Shown: piece after piece, positions 56,549 through 64,000 of the stretch
Layout: every line of letters starts with the position of its first letter
Numbering within the stretch: the stretch's first letter is position 1
From: Spirosoma aerolatum
Lineage (GTDB): Bacteria; Bacteroidota; Bacteroidia; Cytophagales; Spirosomataceae
Assembly: GCF_002056795.1 (NCBI RefSeq)
Contig: NZ_CP020104.1
Location: forward strand, 5,899,501 to 5,963,500
Direction of reading: 5' to 3'
DNA length: 64,000 nt
Position numbers and translations under genes: made by a program
The notes under the pieces: generated by a model
Seen by the model: only the letters and a program-made list of their open reading frames with translations
Told to the model about the DNA's origin: nothing
Database searches by the model: none

Positions 56549-56567
56549 GTTTTTCCGGTTGTGTAAC

Positions 56568-56626
56568 GCAGACTTCTAGTTCGCAATGGAGTTAACATCT
56601 TATAACGATGCGAACTAGAAGTCTGC
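56568..56626 (-). terminator. 18-bp perfect inverted repeat between MBL and patatin genes
   Basis: Arms at 56568-56585 and 56609-56626 pair over 18 bases around a 23-base loop. The right arm ends one base from the stop codon of the MBL-fold gene (56628), and the left arm ends 19 bases before the patatin start. There is no T-run right after the stem, so partial termination or mRNA end protection is possible. Confidence 0.65.
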
Positions 56627-56627
56627 A

Positions 56628-57467
56628 TTATAATAACTCCGATAAACGACCTTTGTCCTTGATCCGTACGCCTTTTTCGGTCATTTCGACCGTGGCAGCT
56701 TCGGTAACGGGGTCATGCTCAAATACCAGAATCCAGTTTTCGGCGGCCGCTTTTTGCAGTATATGCGTCTTTTCTTCCATCGTCAGCAAAGGTCGAACGT
56801 CATAGCTCATTACATAGGGCAACGGTATATGACCCGACGAGGGAATCAGATCAGCCATATAGGCAACGGTCCTCCCGTTGATCTGAAAAATGGGTAGTGT
56901 CATTTTTTCAGTATGTCCATCTACATATAGCAATTGTATATCTGTATAAGGGAGTCGCTGTTCGGTTAGAAAAGCCAGTTGCCCGCTCTCCTGTAAAGGC
57001 ATAATATTTTCATGTAAAAACGACGCTTTCTCGCGCGGATTAGGATGAACGGCCCAGTTCCAGTGCGACGGATGTACCCAATAGGTTGCCTTGCTAAACA
57101 CAGGCCTTAGGCTATCCCCATTTCGCTCAACAGCTCCACCTACATGGTCGAAGTGTAAATGCGTAAGCAGTACATCAGTAATATCGTCGGTCGAATACCC
57201 CGCTTTGGCAATTGAGTTAAGCAGACTAGCATCGCCAGGATGCAGATCGTAATGTCCGAAGAACTTAGCATCCTGTTTAGTACCAATGCCTGTATCGACG
57301 AGCAGGAGTCGATTGCCCTGTTCATAAAGCAGGCAACGCATAGCCCAGGTGCAGCGATTCAGTTCGTCGGCAGGGTTCAGTTTCTGCCAGAGGGGCTTGG
57401 GCACAACGCCAAACATTGCTCCTCCATCAAGTTTAAAAAAGCCAGTATCGAGGGGTTGAAGAGTCAT
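56628..57467 (-). CDS. Metallo-beta-lactamase-fold hydrolase
   Basis: A 279-residue cytosolic hydrolase. The metal motif HLHFDH is at 103-108 (HxHxDH), with further ligands expected at a His in the WVHPSHW region, an Asp in the YMADLI segment and the C-terminal His in VFEHDP. The overall layout is that of the lactonase-like MBL-fold family (AttM/AiiA-type or glyoxalase II-like). A quorum-quenching or other lactonase activity is possible but not shown. It precedes the patatin gene on the same strand. Confidence 0.92.
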   Translation of the reverse strand: MTLQPLDTGFFKLDGGAMFGVVPKPLWQKLNPADELNRCTWAMRCLLYEQGNRLLLVDTGIGTKQDAKFFGHYDLHPGDASLLNSIAKAGYSTDDITDVLLTHLHFDHVGGAVERNGDSLRPVFSKATYWVHPSHWNWAVHPNPREKASFLHENIMPLQESGQLAFLTEQRLPYTDIQLLYVDGHTEKMTLPIFQINGRTVAYMADLIPSSGHIPLPYVMSYDVRPLLTMEEKTHILQKAAAENWILVFEHDPVTEAATVEMTEKGVRIKDKGRLSELL

Positions 57468-57865
57468 AGAAGGTTTTTTGGCAAGTTAAATCTTTTACCT
57501 GTTTCAAGTCTACTATTCGTCAACTGGATATATGTGTAGCTGCCAACGATCTACCTAAATAAACCTGATTTGTCACCTTTATCAGATCGACCACACCTCA
57601 ACTAACCATATACTATAATTTACCCCTAATCTGTTACCAACTGCTTATCTATCTTGAAGTAAGCAGTAACTATTAGATAGGACATGATTGTATGTTTTAT
57701 ATTTTAGTTTATACATATACACATAAAACACTATTAAATGAATATTCAGATATAAAATTTCAAATTTAAATAGTATACATTTGCTAAGTTCTCGCTTTTA
57801 CATATATCAATTTAACTTTTTTGTAACTAATAAGCCTAAAAATTTTCTTTTAGCCTTCTTTTGGT
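57468..57865. other. Gene-free A+T-rich divergent region
   Basis: About 400 bases between the minus-strand MBL gene and the plus-strand acyltransferase. It is strongly A+T-rich. The one inverted repeat seen is ACTGCTTA / TAAGCAGT at 57640-57667. No clear promoter match, small gene or RNA was recognised. Confidence 0.5.
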
Positions 57866-58933
57866 ATGGTTATAAACCAGTTAACTTTCACGCGATTTGT
57901 TGCTGCAATTAGTATTGTTTTCTTTCATTTTGCCATCAGCAACCCAATCTGGCCTTTATATTTACCATCGTTTCGATACCTTGTAGAATTCATACAGGTA
58001 GGCAACTTATCTGTACTTTATTTCTTTGTATTATCTGGATTTATATTAACGATCAGCGCTACCTCTTCAGAAGAAAAAATTAATAAGCGGGAGTTTTACA
58101 GAAAACGATTTGCCAGAATTTATCCAATCTATTTTATATCGTTTATTCTTTCAGTAATCTTTTCAACTAACTATTCAGCCTGGGATTATTTTTTAAATAC
58201 TACCTTATTAAATGGTTGGGTTTGGAACAGTAACAATTTGAATCCCGCAGCCTGGAGTTTGTCAGCAGAAGTATTTTTCTATATAGTATTTCCTTTTATC
58301 GTACCTATAATCTGTACGCTAACAAACCGAGCCTTAATTACAGCACTATTTGTAAATAGTATAGCGCTATATTTTTTACAGGTTAACTATAATGGATTTT
58401 ATCTGCCCAAGTATTTACCAACACCGATAGAAACAGTATTAAATTTTTCTTTAGGAATAATTGGCGGGAACATATTTATTCGATTTCAATCACTATTTTC
58501 CAGGCACGCTAGGATAATGGCTGTTCTTTTTGTCACGTCTATTATTCTGTTCTGCGTTTCTATTTTATATTATCACTATACCTGGTTTGATGGATTCTGG
58601 TTGTTATCTATTGTATTTTTACTTTTTATTATCAGTCTGTCAGCACTGCCAAAAAATTGGTTCCTTCCCCGACTACTATCAAAGCCCATGCTGGTAAAGC
58701 TAGGTGATATCAGTTTTTCAATTTTTATTCTACAGTTCCCAATTATGCACATGTATGACGCATTTCTGGCAAGGGGAAGGTTTATAATAGGTAATACAGT
58801 ACATTTTTATACGTATTTATTAATTCTGATAATTACTTCTTTTATGACATATACATTTATTGAAAATCCACTTAGGAGAAAAATTAATAATTATCGAAAA
58901 AAGAAAAAGAAATATACACTGGAAGCAGCTTAA
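57866..58933 (+). CDS. Acyltransferase 3 family membrane protein
   Basis: A 355-residue polytopic protein of the acyltransferase 3/OafA-YrhL type. Near the start, TRFVAAISIVFFHFA contains the conserved His in the first membrane segment. The YKRFARIYPIY-like stretch (residues 76-86) and the SLSAEVFFYIVFP stretch near 131-143 are family hallmarks. About ten membrane segments follow, and a basic C-terminal tail (RKKKKK) ends the chain. Such enzymes O-acetylate surface glycans. The gene is far richer in A+T than its neighbours and stands alone, which suggests horizontal acquisition with an envelope-polysaccharide role. Confidence in the family is high. Confidence 0.92.
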   Translation: MVINQLTFTRFVAAISIVFFHFAISNPIWPLYLPSFRYLVEFIQVGNLSVLYFFVLSGFILTISATSSEEKINKREFYRKRFARIYPIYFISFILSVIFSTNYSAWDYFLNTTLLNGWVWNSNNLNPAAWSLSAEVFFYIVFPFIVPIICTLTNRALITALFVNSIALYFLQVNYNGFYLPKYLPTPIETVLNFSLGIIGGNIFIRFQSLFSRHARIMAVLFVTSIILFCVSILYYHYTWFDGFWLLSIVFLLFIISLSALPKNWFLPRLLSKPMLVKLGDISFSIFILQFPIMHMYDAFLARGRFIIGNTVHFYTYLLILIITSFMTYTFIENPLRRKINNYRKKKKKYTLEAA

Positions 58934-59062
58934 GCGAGTATCCCAAAGTACTCATTCCTGCACAGTCCTATGGCAACGGCAATAAACAGCAAGCACCAGC
59001 GCGTCCGTTGAAACCTGAATGAATCCAGGCAGGTAATATGTATAGCGAAAAATGCTATTTCA

Positions 59063-59749
59063 TTACTCTAAAAAATGAAACGAACGTTTCTGATAACGTG
59101 GCAGTTGGATTTTCTCCCGCATATTCAAAAACGACTGATAAGGGCCAATAGCTGCTGTCGCGTTGACTAACCAGGCCGGTAGGGTTCCTCCTGGATCAAC
59201 CTGGAACGTATAATTGATGTGCATTTTATTATCGGCTAAAGCATGCACTTGCCAGGCGGCCTGCCAAAACGCTACTCGTACCAATCCATCCTTCGGAGGC
59301 ACCATATCAGGCACCGAATTAGTATTAATTTGCAACAGTTTGGCAGCCGGATCGTATGCAAATTGAAGGTGAATTACTAAATCCCGATTGGTCGCTGGCC
59401 AGGGCATTTCACTCTCCGAATAATAGTAAAATTCCGTTTCACTCACCCGTCGAAGCAACCGAGCCGATTTATTTTTATAAACAACCTGACTATACTGATC
59501 TACATCCGATAAAAAAGCGACCAGTTGAGAAAGTGAAGCAGCTAGTTCACAATCTACCCGAATTTCTTTTAACCGACTCCCATCCAGATGCCGGGAATAT
59601 ACCCGAATGCCATTTTTGTCCTTCTCCAGGTGCCAATCATCCCGCTTTTGCCCCAAGGCATTTATTGTTAACACAAAAAAGCACAGTCCCCATACTAGGT
59701 GCCCTTTAGATTTAGTCAATAGGCAACTCAGATTCTGAATAATTGTCAT
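59063..59749 (-). CDS. START-domain (lipid-transfer-like) secreted protein
   Basis: A 228-residue protein with a signal sequence (hydrophobic core about 18-32) ending ALG-Q, then a single START/SRPBCC domain. Motifs include the DVDQYSQVVY helix near 82-91, EFYYYSESEMPWPATNRDLV around 106-125, and a C-terminal helix LVNATAAIGPYQSFLNMREKIQ typical of the lipid-cavity lid. It probably binds a hydrophobic ligand in the periplasm. An 18-bp inverted repeat begins 22 bases before the start. The next gene across the gap is divergent. Confidence 0.88.
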   Translation of the reverse strand: MTIIQNLSCLLTKSKGHLVWGLCFFVLTINALGQKRDDWHLEKDKNGIRVYSRHLDGSRLKEIRVDCELAASLSQLVAFLSDVDQYSQVVYKNKSARLLRRVSETEFYYYSESEMPWPATNRDLVIHLQFAYDPAAKLLQINTNSVPDMVPPKDGLVRVAFWQAAWQVHALADNKMHINYTFQVDPGGTLPAWLVNATAAIGPYQSFLNMREKIQLPRYQKRSFHFLE

Positions 59750-59762
59750 TGATTTCGCAAAA

Positions 59763-59819
59763 ATAATGGTCCATTATGGCACCGAAACCCCAAAATTAGT
59801 TGTTTCGGTGCCATAATGG
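59763..59819. promoter_or_regulatory. Inverted repeats in the divergent START/cytochrome b promoter region
   Basis: Perfect 18-base arms at 59771-59788 and 59802-59819 around a 13-base loop. The left arm also pairs with the preceding 59763-59769 (ATAATGG T CCATTAT), so three copies of the ATAATGG/CCATTAT element are clustered. On the minus strand TATTTTTG at 59765-59758 resembles a -7 element for the START gene and abuts the repeat. Position upstream of two divergent genes suggests an operator rather than a terminator. Confidence 0.5.
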
Positions 59820-60081
59820 GTATACCGCTTCGCACAGCTACAAAAGGGCTCATTAAGTATATAGTACCCAATAGTTACATAAAATCAGACAGAAACCTTC
59901 TGACTATCAATCATTAACACAAATCTCTGCCTATAAATATCCTTTACGATCTCGTGTAATTATCAAAACTTTTCAATACTATTGAACGTATATCTTGCAC
60001 GTTATAAGCGATTTTCCACGTCTCTACCTAACCTACCATTTACAAACAACTGTCTAAATCTATATACTACCGCTTTTCTGT
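59820..60081. other. Rest of the START/cytochrome b divergent gap
   Basis: The remaining 262 bases are A+T-rich. They should carry the promoter of the plus-strand redox operon, but no TTTG/TAnnTTTG pair was found with good spacing. No small gene was seen. Confidence 0.4.
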
Positions 60082-60843
60082 ATGAAACGAATTGTTCATA
60101 AACATCCACTGGCTATCCGGTGGTTTCACTGGGTTAACTTCCCAGTTCTATTCGTCATGATCTGGAGCGGCCTACTGATTTACTGGGCCTATGATCCATA
60201 CAAAATTCAGATTGGCGACTATACCCTTGTATCGTTTTTCCCGGATGGCTTTTACAAATTTCTGGGCGTATCGCGTCGGTTAGCTGAAGGCATGGCCTGG
60301 CATTTTGTGTTCATGTGGCTGTTTATCCTAAACGGCATACTATATGTAGGGTACACGTTTATTTCGGGCGAATGGCGGCACCTGGTACCTGACCGAAACT
60401 CGTTTCGCGAAGCCATACAGGTTACGTTGTATGATCTGGGGCTGCGAAAAACCCAGCCACCGTTTATCAAATACAACGGTGCGCAGAAAATCGCTTATTT
60501 CGCCATCATGCTCATGGGAATAGGGTCTGTTTTGACGGGCTACGCTATTTATAAACCCACCCAGTTCTTTTGGCTAACGTCCTTATTGGGGGGTTATAAA
60601 GCAGCCCGACTCGAACACTTCCTCCTGACCCTGGGTTACGTTTTTTTCTTCGTTATTCATATCGGTCAGGTAATTCGGGCGGGCTGGAACAACTTCCAGT
60701 CGATGGTAACGGGGTTTGAGATTGTAAAGGCCAATGATCCTGATCGACCCATTCTAGACAAGCCCGCCAGCAGCGAGCCTGATGCCCCTACCGATACCCC
60801 TCTGGAGCCAATTGAGCCAACCCGTAACCCAGCTTTATCATGA
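60082..60843 (+). CDS. Cytochrome b561-type membrane subunit
   Basis: A 253-residue di-haem cytochrome b-type protein with four to five membrane helices. Haem-ligand candidates are His16 (RWFHWVNF) in helix 1, the His in MAWHFVFMW (about residue 73) and the two His in EHFLLTLGYVFFFVIH (about 177 and 192). The family (PF01292, hydrogenase or thiosulfate-reductase b-type subunits) passes electrons between quinol and a periplasmic partner. The stop codon overlaps the start of the molybdopterin enzyme gene (ATGA), so these two form a redox pair similar in plan to MsrQ-MsrP but with a different membrane subunit. Confidence 0.92.
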   Translation: MKRIVHKHPLAIRWFHWVNFPVLFVMIWSGLLIYWAYDPYKIQIGDYTLVSFFPDGFYKFLGVSRRLAEGMAWHFVFMWLFILNGILYVGYTFISGEWRHLVPDRNSFREAIQVTLYDLGLRKTQPPFIKYNGAQKIAYFAIMLMGIGSVLTGYAIYKPTQFFWLTSLLGGYKAARLEHFLLTLGYVFFFVIHIGQVIRAGWNNFQSMVTGFEIVKANDPDRPILDKPASSEPDAPTDTPLEPIEPTRNPALS

Positions 60844-61634
60844 GTAAAGAACCACAATTGCCCGAAGATACAATTCCTGAATCAACCGCTCGTCGGCGAA
60901 CGCTCAAAGCGTTTGGCTGGTTTGCCTTAGCGGCTGTCGTTCCGGTTGGCGTTTACGAATGGATCAAAAACAGTCCGGGAGCCAAGGGAATCAAACGACC
61001 GTTGCGGAATGTGTTAAATGCCAACGAAAGCATTGCCCGGACGTATTTTAGCAATACCCATCTGGTTCCGACCTATTCGGTAGGAGAAGCAGCAAAAAAA
61101 GCCCGTGTGAATGGATACGATGGGATTAAATCACCCGTTCCCGAAGACTGGACATTGCAGGTCGAAACCCCGAACCGTTCACCGCTAATGTTAACCATTG
61201 AGGATGTGAAAGCCCTGCCTAAGCACGAGATGGTCTACGAATTCAAGTGCGTAGAAGGCTGGAGTCAGATTCAGCATTGGGGAGGGGTACGGCTTTCCGA
61301 TTTTCTGGAGAAATACAAACTGGGAACCCATAGCGGCAATGCCCCAGACCCAGACAAAACTGATGATCTGTTCAAGTATGTGGGTCTGGAAACACCCGAC
61401 AAAGGGTATTACGTTGGTATAGACATCGAGAGTGCGCTGCATCCGCAGACCCTACTAGCCTACGAACTCAATGGCGAGCCCATTTCGGCAGCACACGGCG
61501 CTCCGCTTCGGCTTATTATTCCGGTCAAATACGGGGTTAAAAATCTGAAACGAATTGGTCGGATGTTCTTTGCCGACGAGCGCCCCCGCGATTTCTGGGC
61601 CGAGCGTGGCTATGATTATTATGTCGGCCTGTAA
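60840..61634 (+). CDS. Molybdopterin-dependent oxidoreductase (sulfite oxidase/MsrP-like)
   Basis: A 264-residue protein of the sulfite oxidase fold. The N-terminus carries RRRTLKAFGWFALAAVV (residues 18-34), a twin-arginine-like signal or membrane anchor. Cys137 in EFKCVEGWS is the expected molybdenum ligand, and the HGAPLRLIIPVKYGVKNLK segment near residues 219-237 is typical for the family. It overlaps the cytochrome b gene by four bases and lies 14 bases ahead of DUF1223. By analogy with MsrP it may reduce a periplasmic sulfur compound such as methionine sulfoxide, with electrons from the cytochrome, but the substrate is not known. Confidence 0.92.
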   Translation: MSKEPQLPEDTIPESTARRRTLKAFGWFALAAVVPVGVYEWIKNSPGAKGIKRPLRNVLNANESIARTYFSNTHLVPTYSVGEAAKKARVNGYDGIKSPVPEDWTLQVETPNRSPLMLTIEDVKALPKHEMVYEFKCVEGWSQIQHWGGVRLSDFLEKYKLGTHSGNAPDPDKTDDLFKYVGLETPDKGYYVGIDIESALHPQTLLAYELNGEPISAAHGAPLRLIIPVKYGVKNLKRIGRMFFADERPRDFWAERGYDYYVGL

Positions 61635-61648
61635 AATCTGTATTCTAT

Positions 61649-62383
61649 ATGATTCACTTGCTCAGTTTCTTCATTAGCGTTGTGGGGCTCTTTCCCACTC
61701 ATAAATCTGTCAAACCAGCCCCTCAGCCGGTTGTCGTGCTGGAGTTATTTACGTCGCAGGGATGTTCCAGTTGCCCACCGGCCGACAAGCTCTTGCAGGA
61801 AATAACGCAGCGGGCAGCCCAGTCGGGTCAGGCTATTTACGGCCTATCGTTCCATGTTGATTACTGGAATCGGCTGGGCTGGAACGATCCATTTAGCGCC
61901 AAATCCTACACTGATCGCCAGCGTCAGTATGATCGGCTCCTGAAATCGCAGACGTATACACCACAGCTTGTCATTAATGGCCAACAGGAGGTAATTGGTG
62001 GACAACGCGGACGTATTCAGCAGGCCATTCAGACTATTCAACAGCAATCTGCTTCCTCCTTTGTGGCTATCGAGGCCAGTCTAAAAAAACAGGGAAGCCA
62101 GATCAACGTCAGCTATGGATTATCCGATACGGGCCCCTACCGAATCAATGTGGCATTAGTGCAGAAAGAAGCGCATACAGCGGTAAAAAACGGCGAAAAT
62201 GGTGGCCGAACGTTAGTGAATACCAATGTGGTCCGGCAGTTTAAAACGCAGGACAATCCGACCAAATCGGGCACAGCAACTCTGCTCATTCCCAGCGATT
62301 TGACAACCGATCAGACGGCCGTACTGGTGTACGTCCAACGAACTGACAATCAGCAAATCGTGGGCGCTAAACTGTTACAATGA
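61649..62383 (+). CDS. DUF1223 thioredoxin-like secreted protein
   Basis: A 244-residue protein with a hydrophobic signal region (residues 1-14). The DUF1223 domain follows, with the thioredoxin-like CxxC motif in TSQGCSSCPPAD (Cys40 and Cys43) and the FHVDYWNRLGWNDPFS stretch near 68-83. Family members are probable periplasmic thiol or redox proteins. It is the third gene of the cytochrome b/molybdopterin operon, 14 bases after the second, which supports a joint role in periplasmic redox repair. The stop is convergent with the lipoprotein gene that follows. Confidence 0.9.
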   Translation: MIHLLSFFISVVGLFPTHKSVKPAPQPVVVLELFTSQGCSSCPPADKLLQEITQRAAQSGQAIYGLSFHVDYWNRLGWNDPFSAKSYTDRQRQYDRLLKSQTYTPQLVINGQQEVIGGQRGRIQQAIQTIQQQSASSFVAIEASLKKQGSQINVSYGLSDTGPYRINVALVQKEAHTAVKNGENGGRTLVNTNVVRQFKTQDNPTKSGTATLLIPSDLTTDQTAVLVYVQRTDNQQIVGAKLLQ

Positions 62384-62414
62384 AGTCAGATTGGTTTTAC
62401 CAACAACAGCCTGT

Positions 62415-62774
62415 TTATTTTTCCTGAATAATCCGTTTAACCCCCTCACACATCAATTTGATCCGATGATAGGAAGCATCTGTATTAGTGTCTTTATCAA
62501 GCAGTATTCGTAGCCTGCCTTCATCCTCTTCCAGCTTGAATTCGGTATTATCGTCAAGCCTGGTGGTTATGTCAATGTGGTCACCTTTAACGGAGGTAGC
62601 AGGCGCCATCTTGACATTAATAAAATCCTGAACACGTTGGGTTTTTGCCTTATCGTATTTGGCCACAAATTCATATTCATCATCCGAGTCAGATACCGAA
62701 ATAGACAGATCGCCATTCCCGGAGCAGGCCGATACGATGCCTACAATAAAGAGTCCATACAGTATATTGTTCAT
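62415..62774 (-). CDS. Small lipoprotein of unknown function
   Basis: A 119-residue protein read from the ATG at 62774 (MNNILYGLFI); two further in-frame starts at 62783 and 62819 would only lengthen the n-region. The signal peptide ends VSAC (Cys17). The short mature part is acidic near the start (DSDDEYEF) and otherwise strand-rich, with one more Cys (MCEGVKRI) near the end. No family was recognised. The gene is convergent with DUF1223. Confidence 0.68.
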   Translation of the reverse strand: MNNILYGLFIVGIVSACSGNGDLSISVSDSDDEYEFVAKYDKAKTQRVQDFINVKMAPATSVKGDHIDITTRLDDNTEFKLEEDEGRLRILLDKDTNTDASYHRIKLMCEGVKRIIQEK

Positions 62775-62887
62775 AGTGATCATTGTTTTACAAGGAACTA
62801 TGCAATATACAGTAGTCAATATAACCCCTCCTTCTCAACTACACCAACGGTTCTTCCGCAGGATAAGTGATTTGACAATCAGCCAGA

Positions 62888-64000
62888 TCACAAACTCACT
62901 GTCTGTTTTCCAGCTTTCAGTGGCACCGTTTTCCCCTTCCACCGCAACGTACCCGTTAAGTTGGTCGGTAAGGTTACACTGCCTGTTAGTCCACCTGTAG
63001 GCGTTTTCTGAAATTGAACAGCAATCTCACCCAAGGGGTGTGGCATCTTACCGTCCACTGTGGTCAGATCGCCCAGGAATGGCTCGATTCGCACAACCCG
63101 GAAACCAGGTTCGCCCGGTCGGATGCCGCAGGTCATGGACAAAAACTCATACAGGGGTGAAGCACTCCAGGCGTGGCAATCGGAGCGAGTTGGTTCAGGA
63201 TTTTCGGCGAAGGTGGTTAGGCCCATCGCCAGCATATCGCGCCAGGGTTTTAGCTGCGCAACGAACTGATCGCCCATGCCCGTTTTTTTCAGTGCCTCGA
63301 ACAAGTAAAATTTGAAGTAAAACGTAGCCTGTGTCAGCGAGGTATCCGTCATGGTTTTCTGCAACAAAACTTTTTGCTGCTCAGCCGAAACGGCGTTGGT
63401 TAGAACCGCCAGTATGTTGGCATGCTGGCTAAATGAGCTTTTCTCCGGGGTATCGGCAAACAGATTACGACTCGCATCCCAGCATTGTTCATAAACGGAT
63501 TTGTTGAGCCGCCGGGCCAGTTCGCGGTAGTGTTCGGCCCGTTCGTTCTGGCCGTAATGCGCCAGCAAATCGCCTGCCCGCGTGTAGGTATATGCCTGTT
63601 GCAGCGACAGAATACTCGATCCGCCTTTCCTGGCTCCATTCGGAACCCCACCTGCAATTTCATCCTTCGCATTCTTCCACTTCGACCAGTCAACGAAATT
63701 CCACCACTCCATTGGTCCATTCAGGCCAGTTTTGGCAATTCGTTGCTCATGCCAGTCGAGCACGCTTAAAACGCCTGGAAGCAACGATTTTACGAAGGCA
63801 TCGTCTTGCCGGTGCATCCAGTAATCATGAATCATGCACACCCAGAACAGCGAAAATGTCGGGATTACCTGCAAATCGGCCGATGGGTAGCGGCTTTGCG
63901 TTAATCCATCGCTGAATCGGCTATGGTCATAATCCATGATTGCTTTGCGCATCAGTCGATCATCGCCCGATACATACAGCGAAATAAGGGACTGAATGCG
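62888..64000 (-). CDS. Alpha-L-rhamnosidase (GH78-type), partial
   Basis: The frame is open to the window edge, so this is the C-terminal 370 residues of a longer enzyme (full members are about 700-900 residues). Visible parts are the six-hairpin catalytic barrel with the start of its helical layers (VSGDDRLMRKAI), DWSKWKNAKDEI, and the diagnostic EPTRSDCHAWSASP with CGIRPGEPGF, followed by the small beta-sandwich C-domain. Members release terminal alpha-L-rhamnose from plant or microbial polymers. The visible part shows no defect; the signal peptide lies outside the window. Confidence 0.92.
   Translation of the reverse strand, partial: RIQSLISLYVSGDDRLMRKAIMDYDHSRFSDGLTQSRYPSADLQVIPTFSLFWVCMIHDYWMHRQDDAFVKSLLPGVLSVLDWHEQRIAKTGLNGPMEWWNFVDWSKWKNAKDEIAGGVPNGARKGGSSILSLQQAYTYTRAGDLLAHYGQNERAEHYRELARRLNKSVYEQCWDASRNLFADTPEKSSFSQHANILAVLTNAVSAEQQKVLLQKTMTDTSLTQATFYFKFYLFEALKKTGMGDQFVAQLKPWRDMLAMGLTTFAENPEPTRSDCHAWSASPLYEFLSMTCGIRPGEPGFRVVRIEPFLGDLTTVDGKMPHPLGEIAVQFQKTPTGGLTGSVTLPTNLTGTLRWKGKTVPLKAGKQTVSL

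Noticed and set aside
62384..62414. Possible terminator between DUF1223 and the lipoprotein gene
   Set aside because: Only a TTGG/CCAA stem of four pairs could be found; too short to support.

Overview
The window reads as chromosomal DNA of a Bacteroidota bacterium of the order Cytophagales, most like Spirosoma or a close relative. The evidence is three SusC/SusD outer-membrane uptake pairs, three proteins ending in a type IX secretion (T9SS) C-terminal sorting domain, many outer-membrane lipoproteins, and two promoters of the Bacteroidota form (TTTG, 19-20 bases, TAnnTTTG). Base composition is roughly balanced, with a few clearly A+T-rich patches. I saw no rRNA, tRNA, CRISPR array, insertion sequence or phage module.

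Layout. 1-5.9 kb: envelope and cofactor housekeeping (RfaE2 with a flippase-like protein, a MoeB-rhodanese fusion), a DUF1080 sugar hydrolase with a sugar isomerase, and a family 2 glycosyltransferase. 5.9-22.3 kb: six tightly packed minus-strand genes encoding an outer-membrane barrel, a 2054-residue secreted protein, a secreted protein with about six Fn3 repeats, a 700-residue secreted beta-rich protein, a 12-repeat Fn3 protein with a T9SS signal, and a small lipoprotein. This is the best candidate in the window for an undescribed system. 22.4-26.4 kb: a lipoprotein and a histidine kinase/LuxR response regulator pair followed by two unknown genes. 26.4-29.8 kb: small accessory genes (SnoaL-like, DinB-like, AraC regulator, PfpI) and a relic of the glycosyltransferase gene. 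29.9-34.5 kb: a secreted CotH-like protein and a CE1-like esterase/GH9 cellulase fusion.

34.8-36.3 kb: two tandem paralogues of unknown function whose 3' ends have been homogenised. 36.3-44.5 kb: SusC, SusD, two lipoproteins and a T9SS-secreted M43 metalloprotease in one operon, probably a protein or peptide acquisition locus. 44.8-55.3 kb: two tandem, closely related SusC/SusD pairs, each with its own terminator and promoter and without adjacent enzymes. 55.8-57.5 kb: patatin phospholipase and metallo-beta-lactamase-fold hydrolase. 57.9-62.8 kb: an A+T-rich acyltransferase, a START-domain protein, and a cytochrome b561/molybdopterin oxidoreductase/DUF1223 operon. The window ends inside a GH78-type alpha-L-rhamnosidase.

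Taken together, this is the chromosome of a surface-active, polymer-degrading organism. T9SS exports enzymes and Fn3 proteins, SusC/SusD pairs import the products, and intergenic inverted repeats, several unusually long and perfect, punctuate transcription. All functions are inferred from motifs, length and context; no database search was run.
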